The notes under the pieces: model-generated
Told to the model about the DNA's origin: nothing
Seen by the model: the letters and a program-made list of their open reading frames with translations, nothing else
Databases searched by the model: none
Shown here: positions 23,740 through 34,534 of the stretch, piece by piece
Position numbering within the stretch: position 1 is the stretch's first letter
Layout: each line of letters starts with the position of its first letter
Position numbers and translations under genes: made by a program
Assembly (NCBI GenBank): GCA_963921195.1
Contig: OY992537.1
Location: 33,961,410 to 34,025,409, forward strand
Direction: 5' to 3'
From: Pegoplata infirma
Taxonomy: Eukaryota > Arthropoda > Insecta > Diptera > Anthomyiidae
Length of the DNA stretch: 64,000 nucleotides

Positions 23740-25409
23740 TATGCCCTTCACCACTATGTGGTACAGGGTATAATGACTTTGTGCTGATGTTTGTAACTAC
23801 CCGAAATATTGGTCCTAGACCCACTTTTAAGTATACCGATCGAAACAGAATAACTTTGTAAGTCATTCTAGCGATGTCCGTCCGTTCGTCTGTCTGTCCG
23901 TTCAAATGTTTAGATCTTTTAGATTAATTTGGCTCAAATGGCTCTAATAACCGTATTATTAATAGGTATGCTTTCGAAATTTGGCAGGTAAGCGTGCAAT
24001 AATTACCATTCAGAATGGTAATTATTGGACCATTTCTTCTTGTAGCCCCCATACAAACCACCTTCTCGATATTCACATAAATCTCCCAAATTTCATGAAA
24101 ATAAAAAATATTTTATTAAAATTTTGTTTGTGTGCATTTAACGAGTACTTTAATAACCTAATCAGCTTTACCACAAGAAAATAAAATAAATTTAAAATGA
24201 GTTTTTAATTTTATTTCCATACAAATTGTTTTTGTTTTTAAAATCGACTTTCAAAAAATGTATTGAAAATTTGAAATTTAAAATAAAACTTAAAAAACTG
24301 AAATTTAAAATAAAACTAAAAAATTGTTAAAATAGACTTTTTGTTTTCTTGTGATAAGGCCATTGATTATAATCGTACCATTTTTTGACTTAGGCCCCAT
24401 ATTAGACTGCCCAGAAAAAAACAAAGTTGTTATTTTCTTGGGGGATACCTGCGAATTTTGTTCCTTTTTGTGCAAAAAAATTTCGGTTTTTTTTTGGGAT
24501 TTTTAAAATAATATCTAGAGGTCGCGATCTCGCGTTTTATAACGATTTATTTTTTTTGAGTTTTTTATTATTTTAAATTGTTAAATATGATTAATATGAT
24601 AAAATATTAATAATTTCAGACAAAAAAAAAATAAAATAAAAATTAAATATCGCTCATTCCATGAGATGTCTCCCAGCATCTAATCAAATGTTCTTTAATT
24701 TATTTGAAATTTCGCACACAGGTACACTATGGAGCAATTAAAATAAATTCGTTTTTAGTTTCGCGAAAATCCACGAATTCGCGAACGCGAATATATTCGC
24801 GAATTCACGGATTTTCTCGGAACTAACAACTGATTTATTTTAATAGCTTCATAGTGTTCATGTGTGCAAAATTTCAAATAAATTAAGGAACATTTGATTA
24901 GATGCTGGGAGACATCTCATGGAATGAGCGATATTTAATTTTTAATTTAATTTTTTTTTGTCTGAAATTATTAATATTTTATCATATTAATCATATTTAA
25001 CAATTTAAAATAATAAAAAACTCAAAAAAAATAAATCGTTATAAAACGCGAGATCGCGACCTCTAGATATTATTTTAAAAATCCCAAAAAAAAACCGAAA
25101 TTTTTTTGCACAAAAAGGAACAAAATTTGCAGGTATCCCCCAAGAAAATAAAAACTTCGCTTTTTTTCTGGGCAGTCTACCCCATATAAAAAATTTCGCC
25201 CGATATTCAGTTAAAGCGGTTAATTGGCAACAAATAGAAGCCTATTTCATTCAAATTAGATTTGCGAGTTTTTTTTTTTTTAATTTATTAAAGATTTGAC
25301 AAAATATAGATCCAATCGGTCTATGTTTGAACTTGGGACCCATTTTTCGGGAACCACTGGTGTAGGGTATTATATGTTCGGTCTTTACCGACTATAATTT
25401 TCTTACTTG
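23740..25409 (+). mobile_element. G-family element, copy 2, with a palindromic hAT inside
   Basis: Left end TATGCCCTTCACCACTATG..ACAGGGTATAATG, GTCCGTCCGTTCGTC tract at 23875. Right end GTGTAGGGTATTATATG, hairpin TTCGGTCTTTACCGAC and TTTTCTTACTTG. Mirror-oriented relative to copy 1. Confidence 0.8.
24403..25179. mobile_element. Palindromic hAT-like element, copy 1, TSD CCCCATAT
   Basis: Almost the whole 777 bp is one inverted repeat with ends TAGACTGCCCAG / CTGGGCAGTCTA and arms of ~370 bp around a loop containing TTCGCGAACGCGAA. CCCCATAT occurs at 24395-24402 and 25180-25187. Eight-bp TSD and TAG ends fit hAT. A near-identical copy is at 58820. No coding. Confidence 0.92.
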
Positions 25410-25976
25410 GTTTTTTAAGTAAGCGTATGTATAAGCGATATTCGCGATTAATTTTTTTATTTTTTTTAAGGAAAAAAAAACAATTTTTTATATTATTTAA
25501 TCAACTGCTGAACTTAAATCATCTTAACTCTATTGAATATACAAAAAAAATATACCATTGTAATTTTTATTCGCGGAAATTTTTTTTTCGCGAAAAATTA
25601 CAAAAGCACAATTTTTTACCCCCTAAGAATCGAATTTAAAAATAGTCCAGTCTATTCCAAATTAGATGATTTGCCTAAGCAGTCTATCAATCAGTCACCC
25701 CACTATTTTATACCTATTGATGGATACGGTGAATTAATGTTTCCCAATATGAATTACCGCACTTCAAATACCTTAGGAGACCTTCTTGTTTAATTATAAA
25801 TTTAAGTGAACAATCAAGTTGTGGTTATTTTAAAGTAGCCCTTGTTATTATATATGAGGATTTCCACAAAAAATTTTCTTTCATTACTTTACAATTAAAG
25901 TCAATATTAAGATACTCTACGCTAGTGTTTGCCAGAAAGTCTACATAAGAATGTTTCGATATTTTTTTATAACCTG
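25410..25976. other. Unassigned sequence with a decayed Helitron fragment
   Basis: 25600-25725 resembles the Helitron: TTTTTTACCCCCTAAGAATC matches its ~122-bp unit and CAATCAGTCACCCCACTATT resembles its TCAGTCAGTCAC end. The ORF at 25533-25793 covers this and is discussed as rejected. 25726-25793 is unexplained. Confidence 0.45.
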
Positions 25977-26328
25977 TAGCGCAATTCACTAACTTTTTAA
26001 CGACAAAAATCGGTAGTTATATTGTCAAAAATCGTTAGTTATCGACAATTGTCTTTGAAAGCAATTCTATAACTTTTTTCTACCGAATTTTGTCGTTATT
26101 GAAAATCGTTTACTTATCAACAAAAATTTTTTTGAAGTTAAAGTTAACGAAAATTTTCGGTTCTCAATAGAATTTCAAAATAAACAAATTTCAAATTAAC
26201 TATTTTTGTCGTTAATTCTTGTCGATAATTCAAAAATTTATAGAATCACATATTCGTTAAAACAACCGACAATTCTCGTTAGTAAACGATATCGATAATT
26301 TCGTTAAAAAGGTTACTGAATCGCACTA
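25977..26328. mobile_element. 352-bp MITE with 3-bp CTG duplication
   Basis: TIRs TAGCGCAATTCACTAAC and its partner GTTACTGAATCGCACTA. CTG lies on both sides (25974-25976, 26329-26331). Interior words are TCGTTA, TCGATAA and TTGTCG. The ends align with those of the element at 55116. Confidence 0.72.
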
Positions 26329-26380
26329 CTGGTCCAAAAAATATTTTTGTTGGGTTTTTGCTTGTAAGAATATTTTTTTA

Positions 26381-26882
26381 GTCCGAACACTTTCTCTGAA
26401 CACACCTACCCTCTATCTTTAACTATTAAGGCGGTCCCCATATAATTGTTTTTTTTTTTGTAAATTTGTTTTATTTAATCAGCTTCTACTGGTCCAATGG
26501 TGCGTCCAAGAGGAGTCATTAGTGAGATCGACCCCCATTTGTTTTTACCCTCCGACATTTTTGTAAAACATACCGACGCCCTATCTCCACTCCTTAAGTG
26601 GGCTTCCAATCAAAATTACATTTTATAAAATTTGCTCCATCTGTAATTTGTATGGGAGCCTGCTTAGGGAGTAGAGATAGGGCGTAAATATGTTTTAAAT
26701 AAATTTTGGAGGGTAAAAATAAATGGGGGGTCGGTCTCAATAACGACCCCTCCCGGAAGCACCATTGGACCGGTAGAAGCTGATTAAATAAAACAAATTT
26801 ACAAAAAATAAAAAAAATTATATTGGGACCGCCTTAATAGTTAAAGATAGGGGGTAGGTGTGTTCAGAGCAAATGTTTGGAC
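26381..26882. mobile_element. Fold-back element with GTCCGAACA ends (K), copy 1
   Basis: Arms of ~240 bp: left GAACACACCTACCCTC..TTAAGGCGGTCCC, right its inverse GGGACCGCCTTAA..GGTAGGTGTGTTC. The loop is near 26600-26670. A one-armed relative is at 53940-54290. No certain TSD; similarity continues past the arms. Confidence 0.75.
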
Positions 26883-27581
26883 TACATAAATATTGTGGGT
26901 TTGTCATACATTTGATTGCTCTAAGGGCACTCTTAGGGCAGTTAGAGCAGTTGGAGCAAATTTTAAAAATCTCATTCTAGAGCACTTTAAATATTTTTTT
27001 TTGATTTTTTTTTTAAAAGTGCGTAAAAAAATAAAAATTTTGAACAAAAAAAAATTGTCAATTTGGACCATTACTGAAGAGTTATCAGTTGTAAGATTCC
27101 AGTCATAAGTGTGAGTTGAACGAAAGTCACTCACGCGTCCATCTTTTGTCTCATGGAACACTTCCCTGCTTAAACTACAGATTGACATAATTGTCTGTGA
27201 CAGAAAATTGAATGGGAAATGTCTCATATTACCAATACTAACAAAACTATCATCATCGTCATCATAATTAATTTATGAATTTATGTTAAAGTTTACACAC
27301 TCATATTATCAGCCAACACATATCATATTAATTGTTTTATTCATTCATTATAATACAGCTTAATATATGTACTTAGCAGCATACTGTACAATCAAAAGTT
27401 CATGCAACATATACATACATAACTACTCACAAAAGTTCACAAAAATATTAGGATAACAATTATTTGTAGAGTTTATGATTTTAATCAGTTAAATAAGGTT
27501 GCAAAAATGTTGGGCAATTTTGAAACAATTTCAATTTATTTTTATTACATTTTTCATATTTTTTTTTTAAGAATTTTTGCT
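26883..27581. other. K outer flank, an L-type fragment, then unassigned sequence
   Basis: 26883-26970 (GGGCAGTTAGAGCAGTTGG) matches 54060-54140. 26970-27105 (AAAAGTGCGT..TTTGGACCATTA) matches the L family at 54480-54580 and 48110. 27110-27581 shows no repeat and no gene. Confidence 0.5.
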
Positions 27582-27845
27582 TAAGTTTGTCATTCCGTTT
27601 GAAATACCAAGAAATATTGGTCTAGGACCCCGTAAAGTATACATTCATGATCCTCGATTGATTTTAAGTCGATCTAGCAATGTCCGTCCGTCTGCCTGTT
27701 GAAACCATACTAACTTTTAAAAGACTCTACTGTGGCTGCTGAAGTTTGTCATTTATGTTTGTTATTTACATAATCAGGCTGGTATTGCATTTAAGCGCAA
27801 TCGGTCCAGTAGTTCAAAATTTATAAGCCCCTAAAGAAGGACATG
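27582..27845 (+). mobile_element. E-family fragment
   Basis: GTTTGTCATTCCGTTTG, ATATTGGTCTAGGACCCCG, TCTAGCAATGTCCGTCCGTC and GCGCAATCGGTCCAG, in E order. Both ends are missing. Confidence 0.75.
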
Positions 27846-28190
27846 TTTAGTACACTAAAACTTTAAATGCTTTAAAATCACCAATTTCAAATGCGTGTAA
27901 AAAAAATCTAGTGCTGAACAAAAATAAGCAGGTTTTGTTATGTAAAATGTCAACTTTCATTTGATTTTGGTTTCATCCCATTCCAATTCGGAAAGTTTGA
28001 TTTTGTATCACTGTGTAATTAAAAAAAATTAAAAATCCAAAAAAATTTAGGTTTGTATTGGGAAAAATAATATTTCAGAACAAAACGAAGCAAAATTTGC
28101 CAGGCGATCGAAGAAATTCGAAAAAGTCATAATTGTGCCACCCTAATATACATATGTAAGAGGCATTCCACATCAAATGTCCAGCAAACA

Positions 28191-28590
28191 ATGCCTGCGA
28201 ATTTTGTACTCTTGCTCAAAACATGATAATGTTTTCAGGAAGATTTGGGTGTACTTGCCAAAGCAAAGTTTTTTTAGAAAAAATAATGTTATATTACTTT
28301 GCTATTCCATGCAAAACGAATTGAAATATCAGACGAGGACCCCAATAAAAACCAAAAGTGCTGTACATTTCGTTAGTGAGTGCAAAAAAAAGTGCAAAAA
28401 AGTGTTTTTACATTTTGGAGAGCATAAAAGATTCGGCACCAAAGAATATAACACTCTCACTTGTTTTATGTACATTTGATAAACAAATGGAAAATTTTTA
28501 TGCGAAAAGCTTAGACTTTGTGAAAAAGTAGTTTCGGTAAAAAAAAATGATTTTGTTTTCACGAAAAACAAAATTATGTTAAAAAAAAAT
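28191..28590 (-). repeat. Composite repeat R, copy e (inverted)
   Basis: TGCCTGCGAATTTTG start, CAAAGCAAAGTTTTTTTAG, CTCTCACTTGTTTTATGTAC, and the joint AATTAATGAACCC to the A-rich array. No E at the usual point. The 100-aa ORF at 28177-28479 is R sequence. Confidence 0.85.
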
Positions 28591-29004
28591 TAATGAACCC
28601 AAAATTTTTTGTGAAAAAAAAGTTTTGATGAAAAAAATTTTCGATGAATTTTTTTGATGAAAGAAAAATTTTTTGATGTAAAAAAAATTGATGGGAAAAA
28701 AAATGAGAAAAAATTGATAATAAAAAATTTGATAAAAAAATTTGATGAAAAAAAATTTATGAAAAAAATATGATAAAAAAAACAATATGAAAAAAAAATT
28801 GATGCCAAAAAAAATATGAAAAAAAAAAAAATTATGAAAAAAAAATTTGATGTAAAAACAAAAAAATTTATAAAAAAAATTTTGATGAAAAAAACAAAAT
28901 TTTGATGAAAAAAAAAATTTTTTGATGCAAAAAAAAAAGGATTAATGAAAAAAAAATTTAAGAAAAAATGAAAAAAATTGATAAAAAAAAATTTGATAAA
29001 AAAA
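28591..29004 (-). repeat. A-rich array, left of C copy 2
   Basis: AAAAAAATTTGATG units. The 183-aa minus ORF at 28590-29141 is the Phe/Ile/Lys translation of this array plus the C end. Confidence 0.8.
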
Positions 29005-29577
29005 CAAGTGAGAGTGTTAAATTCGGCTGTGCCGAATCTTTTATAACCTCCAAAATGTAAAAAAAAAAAAAAATCAGGGGCGTCTTTTTTTGTGAGGGGT
29101 GGGCGGGGTTTCGGGGTTTGGTGGGAGACATTGGGGGACACCTTCCCCTTGCGATAGATGTTAGCAAATGGATTTATTATGATTCTTCCAATTATTTAAT
29201 CCAATTAATCATTATTAAAATACATTTTTTATATATACGCCTACAAAAGTGGCGGATCAAACTTTTTTCAAGTTTTTTTATCCGCTGGGTCCACCCACAT
29301 GCAGATTTTTGAGCTTCCTCTGACATAAAAATGTTGCATTTGCTTAAAAAAAGTACAAAAAACCCTGCAAAAAAATACAGTTTTTCAGAGGTTAGTTTAG
29401 TTCTCCAAGGGGGAACTTTTTTCCCCTTGGTCCGATTTTTTCCATTTCCGAACTTAACCTGCCTAGGAATATAAGACATATTCGTGCCAAACTTCGAAAG
29501 CCTAGCTCTTTTTTTGGACTGTATCATGTCCTCTACAGACGGACAGACGGACGGACGGACATCGCTAGAATGTCTTA

Positions 29578-30164
29578 CAAGGGAAGTATCTCAACCCTTA
29601 TGAACCGATTTGCCTGAAACTTGAAATATATATAAAAGAGACGATTCTAAGGTTGGGGTGTCTCGGCTCATCGGCCATATCAGTGTTTCAAAATTTTGTT
29701 GTCCCCTTATGAAACAATGTGGACCTCCGGGAAAATTTCGATAACTCCCGAACTAACAGGAATATCCTCTAGAGAAAAAATACGTGTCGACTTAAATTTA
29801 ATAAAGATTATTTCGTATTCATATGGACATCGTAGCTCTATGTCTTCATATAAATACCGCCCAAAATTTAGACATTTTCATGAAAAACGTATTTAATGAA
29901 GCCAAACTTTTACAAGGTTATGCCACCATTGGATAGGCATTAAAAAAACCTTTCATCTCATATGTAAACATCACATAGTTTCTTAAAAAGAAAGGGCTGA
30001 AAAATCCAAAAAACGATTTTTTTCCATTTTTTGACCCATGTTTTGAATCCCTAAATCCCCGATATGGCCGATAAGCCGAGACACCCCAACCTTAGAATTG
30101 TCTCCTTTATATATATTTTGCATTTCATGCAAATCGGTTCATAAGGGTTGAGATACTTCCCTTG
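29578..30164. mobile_element. 587-bp fold-back MITE, TSD TTA (Harbinger-like)
   Basis: Ends CAAGGGAAGTATCTCAACCC and GGGTTGAGATACTTCCCTTG are perfect inverted partners and similarity extends ~110 bp inward. TTA at 29575-29577 is repeated at 30165-30167, and C copy 1 shows a single TTA at the same spot (16800-16805). A 3-bp TWA duplication is typical of PIF/Harbinger (inference). A second copy starts at the gap, 43822. Confidence 0.85.
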
Positions 30165-30195
30165 TTAGAATCGATCACTGATCAATAATATATAT

Positions 30196-32216
30196 GGGGC
30201 ATTCCAAGCCAAATCACTCACTTTTAGACCCGACCCCTTACGATTTATTTTATTTTTGGATATGTTTTAGTACTTATTAAATGCAACATGGACACCAATT
30301 TCCAGCCTTTTATTTCAAGATGGTGTTGAGTAATCAATTTTTCAAAATGGCGATTTTCTCAAAAAAATTAAAAAATTTAAATTTTTAATTAATTTTGACC
30401 ATTAAAAAATATGGATATTTTAAAAAAAGTTGGACAACGTTTTGTTGGTATTTAAATGTAGTTTTAGAAAAAAAATATGAAAAAATTATTCGAAGTAATT
30501 ATCACTTATTTTTTGACGTTTAAAAATTAAAATCGACTTTTTGAAAAAGTCCGAAACCTTCGATTTTTTTGTAAAAAATTATAAAAATTGTACTCTAAAT
30601 TACGCAACTTTTAAGCCATAATTCGAGATTATTTCTATTTTTTTTTAAATTTTTAAAATTGCACCTTTTATTTTTTGGCTCTGATTTATTTTATATGGTG
30701 CTCCAAAAAAAATAAATTGGTAGATATTGACCCTAACTTACCCTAGATATATTCATTTCGAGGTAAAAATACGTCTCACAAAAATTTAGAACGATCGGAA
30801 ATGGGTAAGGCGTATAGCATGGTCCTTGGAGTTTAAAAAACGGATTACAAGGAAAAATCTGAATTTTTTTCTGTTTTCGCAATATTTTTGGTATTTTAAG
30901 TTAAGTTTTATTTCAAGCAATTACGGAATTGTGATGTAGAGTAAAATACCTTTCTAATAAGGTACTAAAAACTTAAATCGGTTGAAAATCAGCCAAGTTA
31001 TTACAACTTCCCCAGGCATCCAGCGCGTGTCATACCGCTTGATTAAAGAATACGAGTCCCTTTTTTTAAATTTATTGAAATTTTCTACTGTAATAACATT
31101 TTTTCATTATTCATGTTTCAGTGTAATATTTTTTTGGTTTTTCCAAATTTTAAAACAAAAAAAAAAAAATTTTTTTAAATAGAGATTTCAAAAGGGTGTT
31201 GAAAATGCAGGCATTTTTAGCATTAATTTAAAACATGTTAGCAAAACACAATATGAAAAATACTTGTCACCTTATTACATTTGAACTTGAAGAATAAAAA
31301 AATGTTATTACAGTAGAAAATTTCAATGAATTTCAAAAATCGGATTGTATTGCTTAATCAAGTTGTCTGCCACACTTTAGATGCCTGGGGAAGTTGTAAT
31401 AACTTGGCTGATTTTCAACCGATTTTAGTTTTTAGTATCTTATTAGAAAGGCATTTTACTCTACATCATAATTCTGTAATTGCTTGAATTAAAACTTAAC
31501 TTAAAATACCAAAAAAATTGAGAAAACAGAAAAAATGCATATTTTTCCTTGTAATCCGTTTTCTAAACTTCAAGGCCCATGAGGAACGCCTTACCCATTT
31601 CCGATCGCTCTAAATTTTTGTGAGACGTATTTCTACCTCGAAATGAATATATCTAGGGTAAGTTAGGGTCAATATCTACCAATTTATTTTTTTTTGGAGC
31701 ACCATATAAAATAAATCAGAGCCAAAAAATAAAAGGTGCAATTTTTAAAATTTAAAAAAAAATAGAAAGAATTGTGATCACATCTCGAATTATGGCTTAA
31801 AAGTTGCGTAATTTAGAGTAGAATTTTTATAGTTTTTTACAAAAAAATCGAAGGTTTCGGACCTTTTCAAAAAGTCGATTTTAATTTTTAAACGTCAAAA
31901 AATAAGTGATAATTACTTCGAATAATTTTTTCATATTTTTTTTCTAAAACTACATTTAAATACAAACAAAACGTTGTCCAACTTTTTTTTAAAATATCTA
32001 TATTTTTTAATGGTCAAAATTAATTGAAAATTTCAATTACTTAATTTTTTTGAGAAAATCGCCATTTTGAAAAATTGATTACTCAACACCATCTTGAAAT
32101 AAAAGGCTGAAAATTGCTGTTTAAGTTGCATTTAGTAAGTACTAAAACATATCCAAAAATAAAATAAATCGAAAGGGGTAGGGTCTAAAAGTGAGTGATT
32201 TGGCTTGGAATGCCCC
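30196..32216. mobile_element. 2-kb near-perfect fold-back with GGGGCATTCC ends (L family)
   Basis: Arms of ~1 kb: left GGGGCATTCCAAGCCAAATC, right its inverse ending GGAATGCCCC. The centre is near 31200. Against C copy 1, four bases (ATAT) are duplicated around it. GRG ends with a 4-bp TSD recall the Sola group, which is a weak inference. ORFs such as 30982-31182 have no motifs. Confidence 0.85.
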
Positions 32217-32309
32217 ATATACTTTATGGGGTCCTAGACCGATATTTCGCTGCGTTACACACGGAATGACAAAGTGAGTATACCCCCATACTGTGGTTGG
32301 AGGGCATAA

Positions 32310-32755
32310 AGAAATTAATGAACCCAAAAATTTTGGTGAAAAAAAATTTTGATGAAAAAAAGTTTTTAATGAATTTTTTTGATGAAAAGAAAAATTTTTT
32401 GATGTAAAAAAAAATTGATGAAAAAAAAAATTTTTGATGAGAAAAAAATTGGTGATAAAAAATTTGATAAAAAAATTTTATGAAAAAACAAAAAAATTGC
32501 TAAAAAAAAAAAATTTTTGATGAAAAAAAATTTGTGATGAAAAAAAAAAAATTTTATGAAAAAAAAGCAAATTGATGAAAAACAAAATTTGACGAAAAAA
32601 AATTTGATAATAAAAAAAAAGTTTATGAAAAAAATTGATGAAAAAAAAAAAAATTATGAAAAAATAAAATTTGATGGAAAAAAAATTGATGAAAAAAAAA
32701 AGATAAAAAAAAAAATTTATGAAAAAAAAAATTTTTTGTTAAAAAATAATTATGT
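32310..32755 (-). repeat. A-rich array, right of C copy 2, and R module
   Basis: Continues the array broken at 29004, beginning with a second AATTAATGAACCC segment, and passes into AAAAATAATTATGTTAC at ~32740, followed by the R module to ~32910. Confidence 0.75.
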
Positions 32756-33408
32756 TACTTTTTATTGACCAGCTGGTGAAAACGGTTTTATTCACGAAGA
32801 GGTGAATTATTATCCAAGTTACAAACCCAAGTTATTAAAATTTTTGCTTTTAAGAAAATGAAAATATTAATTCTTGCTTTCTTTTTCGTTAATTGTTAGC
32901 TTATATAATTGTTAGCTAATAACAATTTAGTAATTATTTGTATTTTCTTGTTTAAACGTAGGTATGAGTAATATTTATGCAAATATTTAGTACTCATTCG
33001 CTCCGTTGAAAAAATAAAATACATGCAAATTACAAAATTGTTATGAAATTTAATATTCAAATGCGATTTTCTAAAAAAAAAAAACGAAAAACACATGTCT
33101 GAATTTTCTTGTGTGTATAGACAAACATTTAGACTTTAAAAAAAATATTGAAAAAAAAACAAAAGTGGGAGGATTTTTGATAAATTAACTTTTTTAAAAA
33201 ATGGAAAATTTCAGAACGGGTTCTGAAATTTAAAAAAAAATAAAAAAATTAATCGATAACCCATACAAAACTATACAAGAGTGTAAATTTTTGAGATTGT
33301 GATGCATTCCGTTTTAATTTGATAAATATTTAAACAAGGCAACTCGACACAAATTTGGCATTTTTACAATATTTGATAACGCTTCAGACATTTGGTGTGG
33401 AATGCCTC

Positions 33409-34383
33409 GTATATATATATGAACGAATGTATTTGGTATTTATTTCTCTTCACTTCAATAACTATTAGTAATTAAGTTTTAGTTTAGTTTTATGTATGCG
33501 AATGCATAGTTCATATGTATACTCCTCATCTACACTTTAACCACATTATGTTGCATGCATGTGTGTATGTATGGATGCGTATATATTTTGGTCTACCCAT
33601 ACACACATATACCACATACTTGACTAGGAATGTTGTGCAAGTGGAATAACTTGCAATACCACTTAAGTATTGAAGGTATTAACCTAACTTATCTTATCCT
33701 ATCTTCTACAATATAAAATCGATCATATATTGCTAATTAATAACAAAATTTCAAGAATTAAATTTGTTAAAAAGAAACTATGCCACAATATGAAATTCTT
33801 TTTACACACACAAACACACATATATTTTTGATGCACAAAGAAACATATTTGTGGTTAATTAGAGAAAATTCAATTGTTTCCATAATTAAATTAATAAAGA
33901 TTGATATTGTAACAGAAATGATTTATATGAAATGTAAAATTTTAATATAATTTTAATGAAATTCTATAAAAAACTTTTATAGAAAATGTAAATAAAATTT
34001 TAATGAAACTAATTAAGATATCACTCATTTACTACAATAGTGACATAACTCTAAAACACTGATTTTGTAGAAAATTTGTTTAAAGTTCTGAATTGAAAAT
34101 TGGTTTATATTGAAAAAGGCCACAACATATAAAATGTAATAAAAACATATTATATTCTCAAGCAGTGAGTTTTATAGATATTACGAATTTTTCTCACAAA
34201 ATAAGGAAATTTTTGCATCAATAACTTAATAATCAAGTTTTTTAAGTTATGTCAATATTGTAGAAAATTATCGATATCTATATTGAAATAAACATATACG
34301 TATGAGTTATATTAAATTTATATTACACAATAATATTACTCATACGTAGTGTAATCTAATAGAACAAGGTAAAATACATATTA
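33409..34383. other. AT-rich sequence without recognised gene or repeat
   Basis: Contains CATGCATGTGTGTATGTATGG-type drift at 33553-33590. No ORF with motifs. Confidence 0.4.
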
Positions 34384-34534
34384 TACCCAGCAAAATTTTT
34401 TGGAATCGTTTCTTTGTCAATGTATTCTAGAATAGATTCCGCAGTAATGATACTTCATTCCCCTACTGTTTCCACGGAATCGATAAAAAAACTTATAATT
34501 TTTGAAAAAAATATCAAACAGAAAAATAAAATTT

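Larger units (their letters stand above)
29005..32309 (-). mobile_element. C-family element, copy 2, interrupted twice
   Basis: Left CAAGTGAGAGTGTTAAATTC and hairpin ATTCGGCTGTGCCGAAT as in copy 1, right GTATACCCCCATACTG..GGAGGGCATA. Between TAGAATGTCTTA and GAATCGATCACTG lies the TTA-TSD element; between AATAATATATAT and ACTTTATGGGG lies the 2-kb fold-back. Removing both restores the copy 1 order. Confidence 0.85.
28160..33408. mobile_element. L-type element with GAGGCATTCCACA ends holding a multi-level nest
   Basis: GAGGCATTCCACATCAAATG at 28160 and its inverse CATTTGGTGTGGAATGCCTC ending at 33408 are the ends of one element. The flanks GTAA and GTAT are close to a 4-bp TSD. Only ~30 bp on the left and ~290 bp on the right are its own; the remainder is R copy e, its array, C copy 2 and two elements inside C. 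Confidence 0.65.

Noticed and set aside
25533..25793. Exon-like ORF ending ..PIDGYGELMFPNMNYRTSNTLGDLLV
   Set aside because: At first it looked like a terminal coding exon. Its first part matches the Helitron ~122-bp unit (TTTTTTACCCCCTAAGAATC) and its middle resembles the CAGTCAGTCAC Helitron end, so it is most likely decayed repeat. The last ~70 bp remain unexplained.
28590..29141. 183-aa minus-strand ORF, second longest in the window
   Set aside because: It is the translation of the A-rich array (Phe, Ile, Lys runs) plus the end of a C element. Homologous arrays are not open in the same frame.
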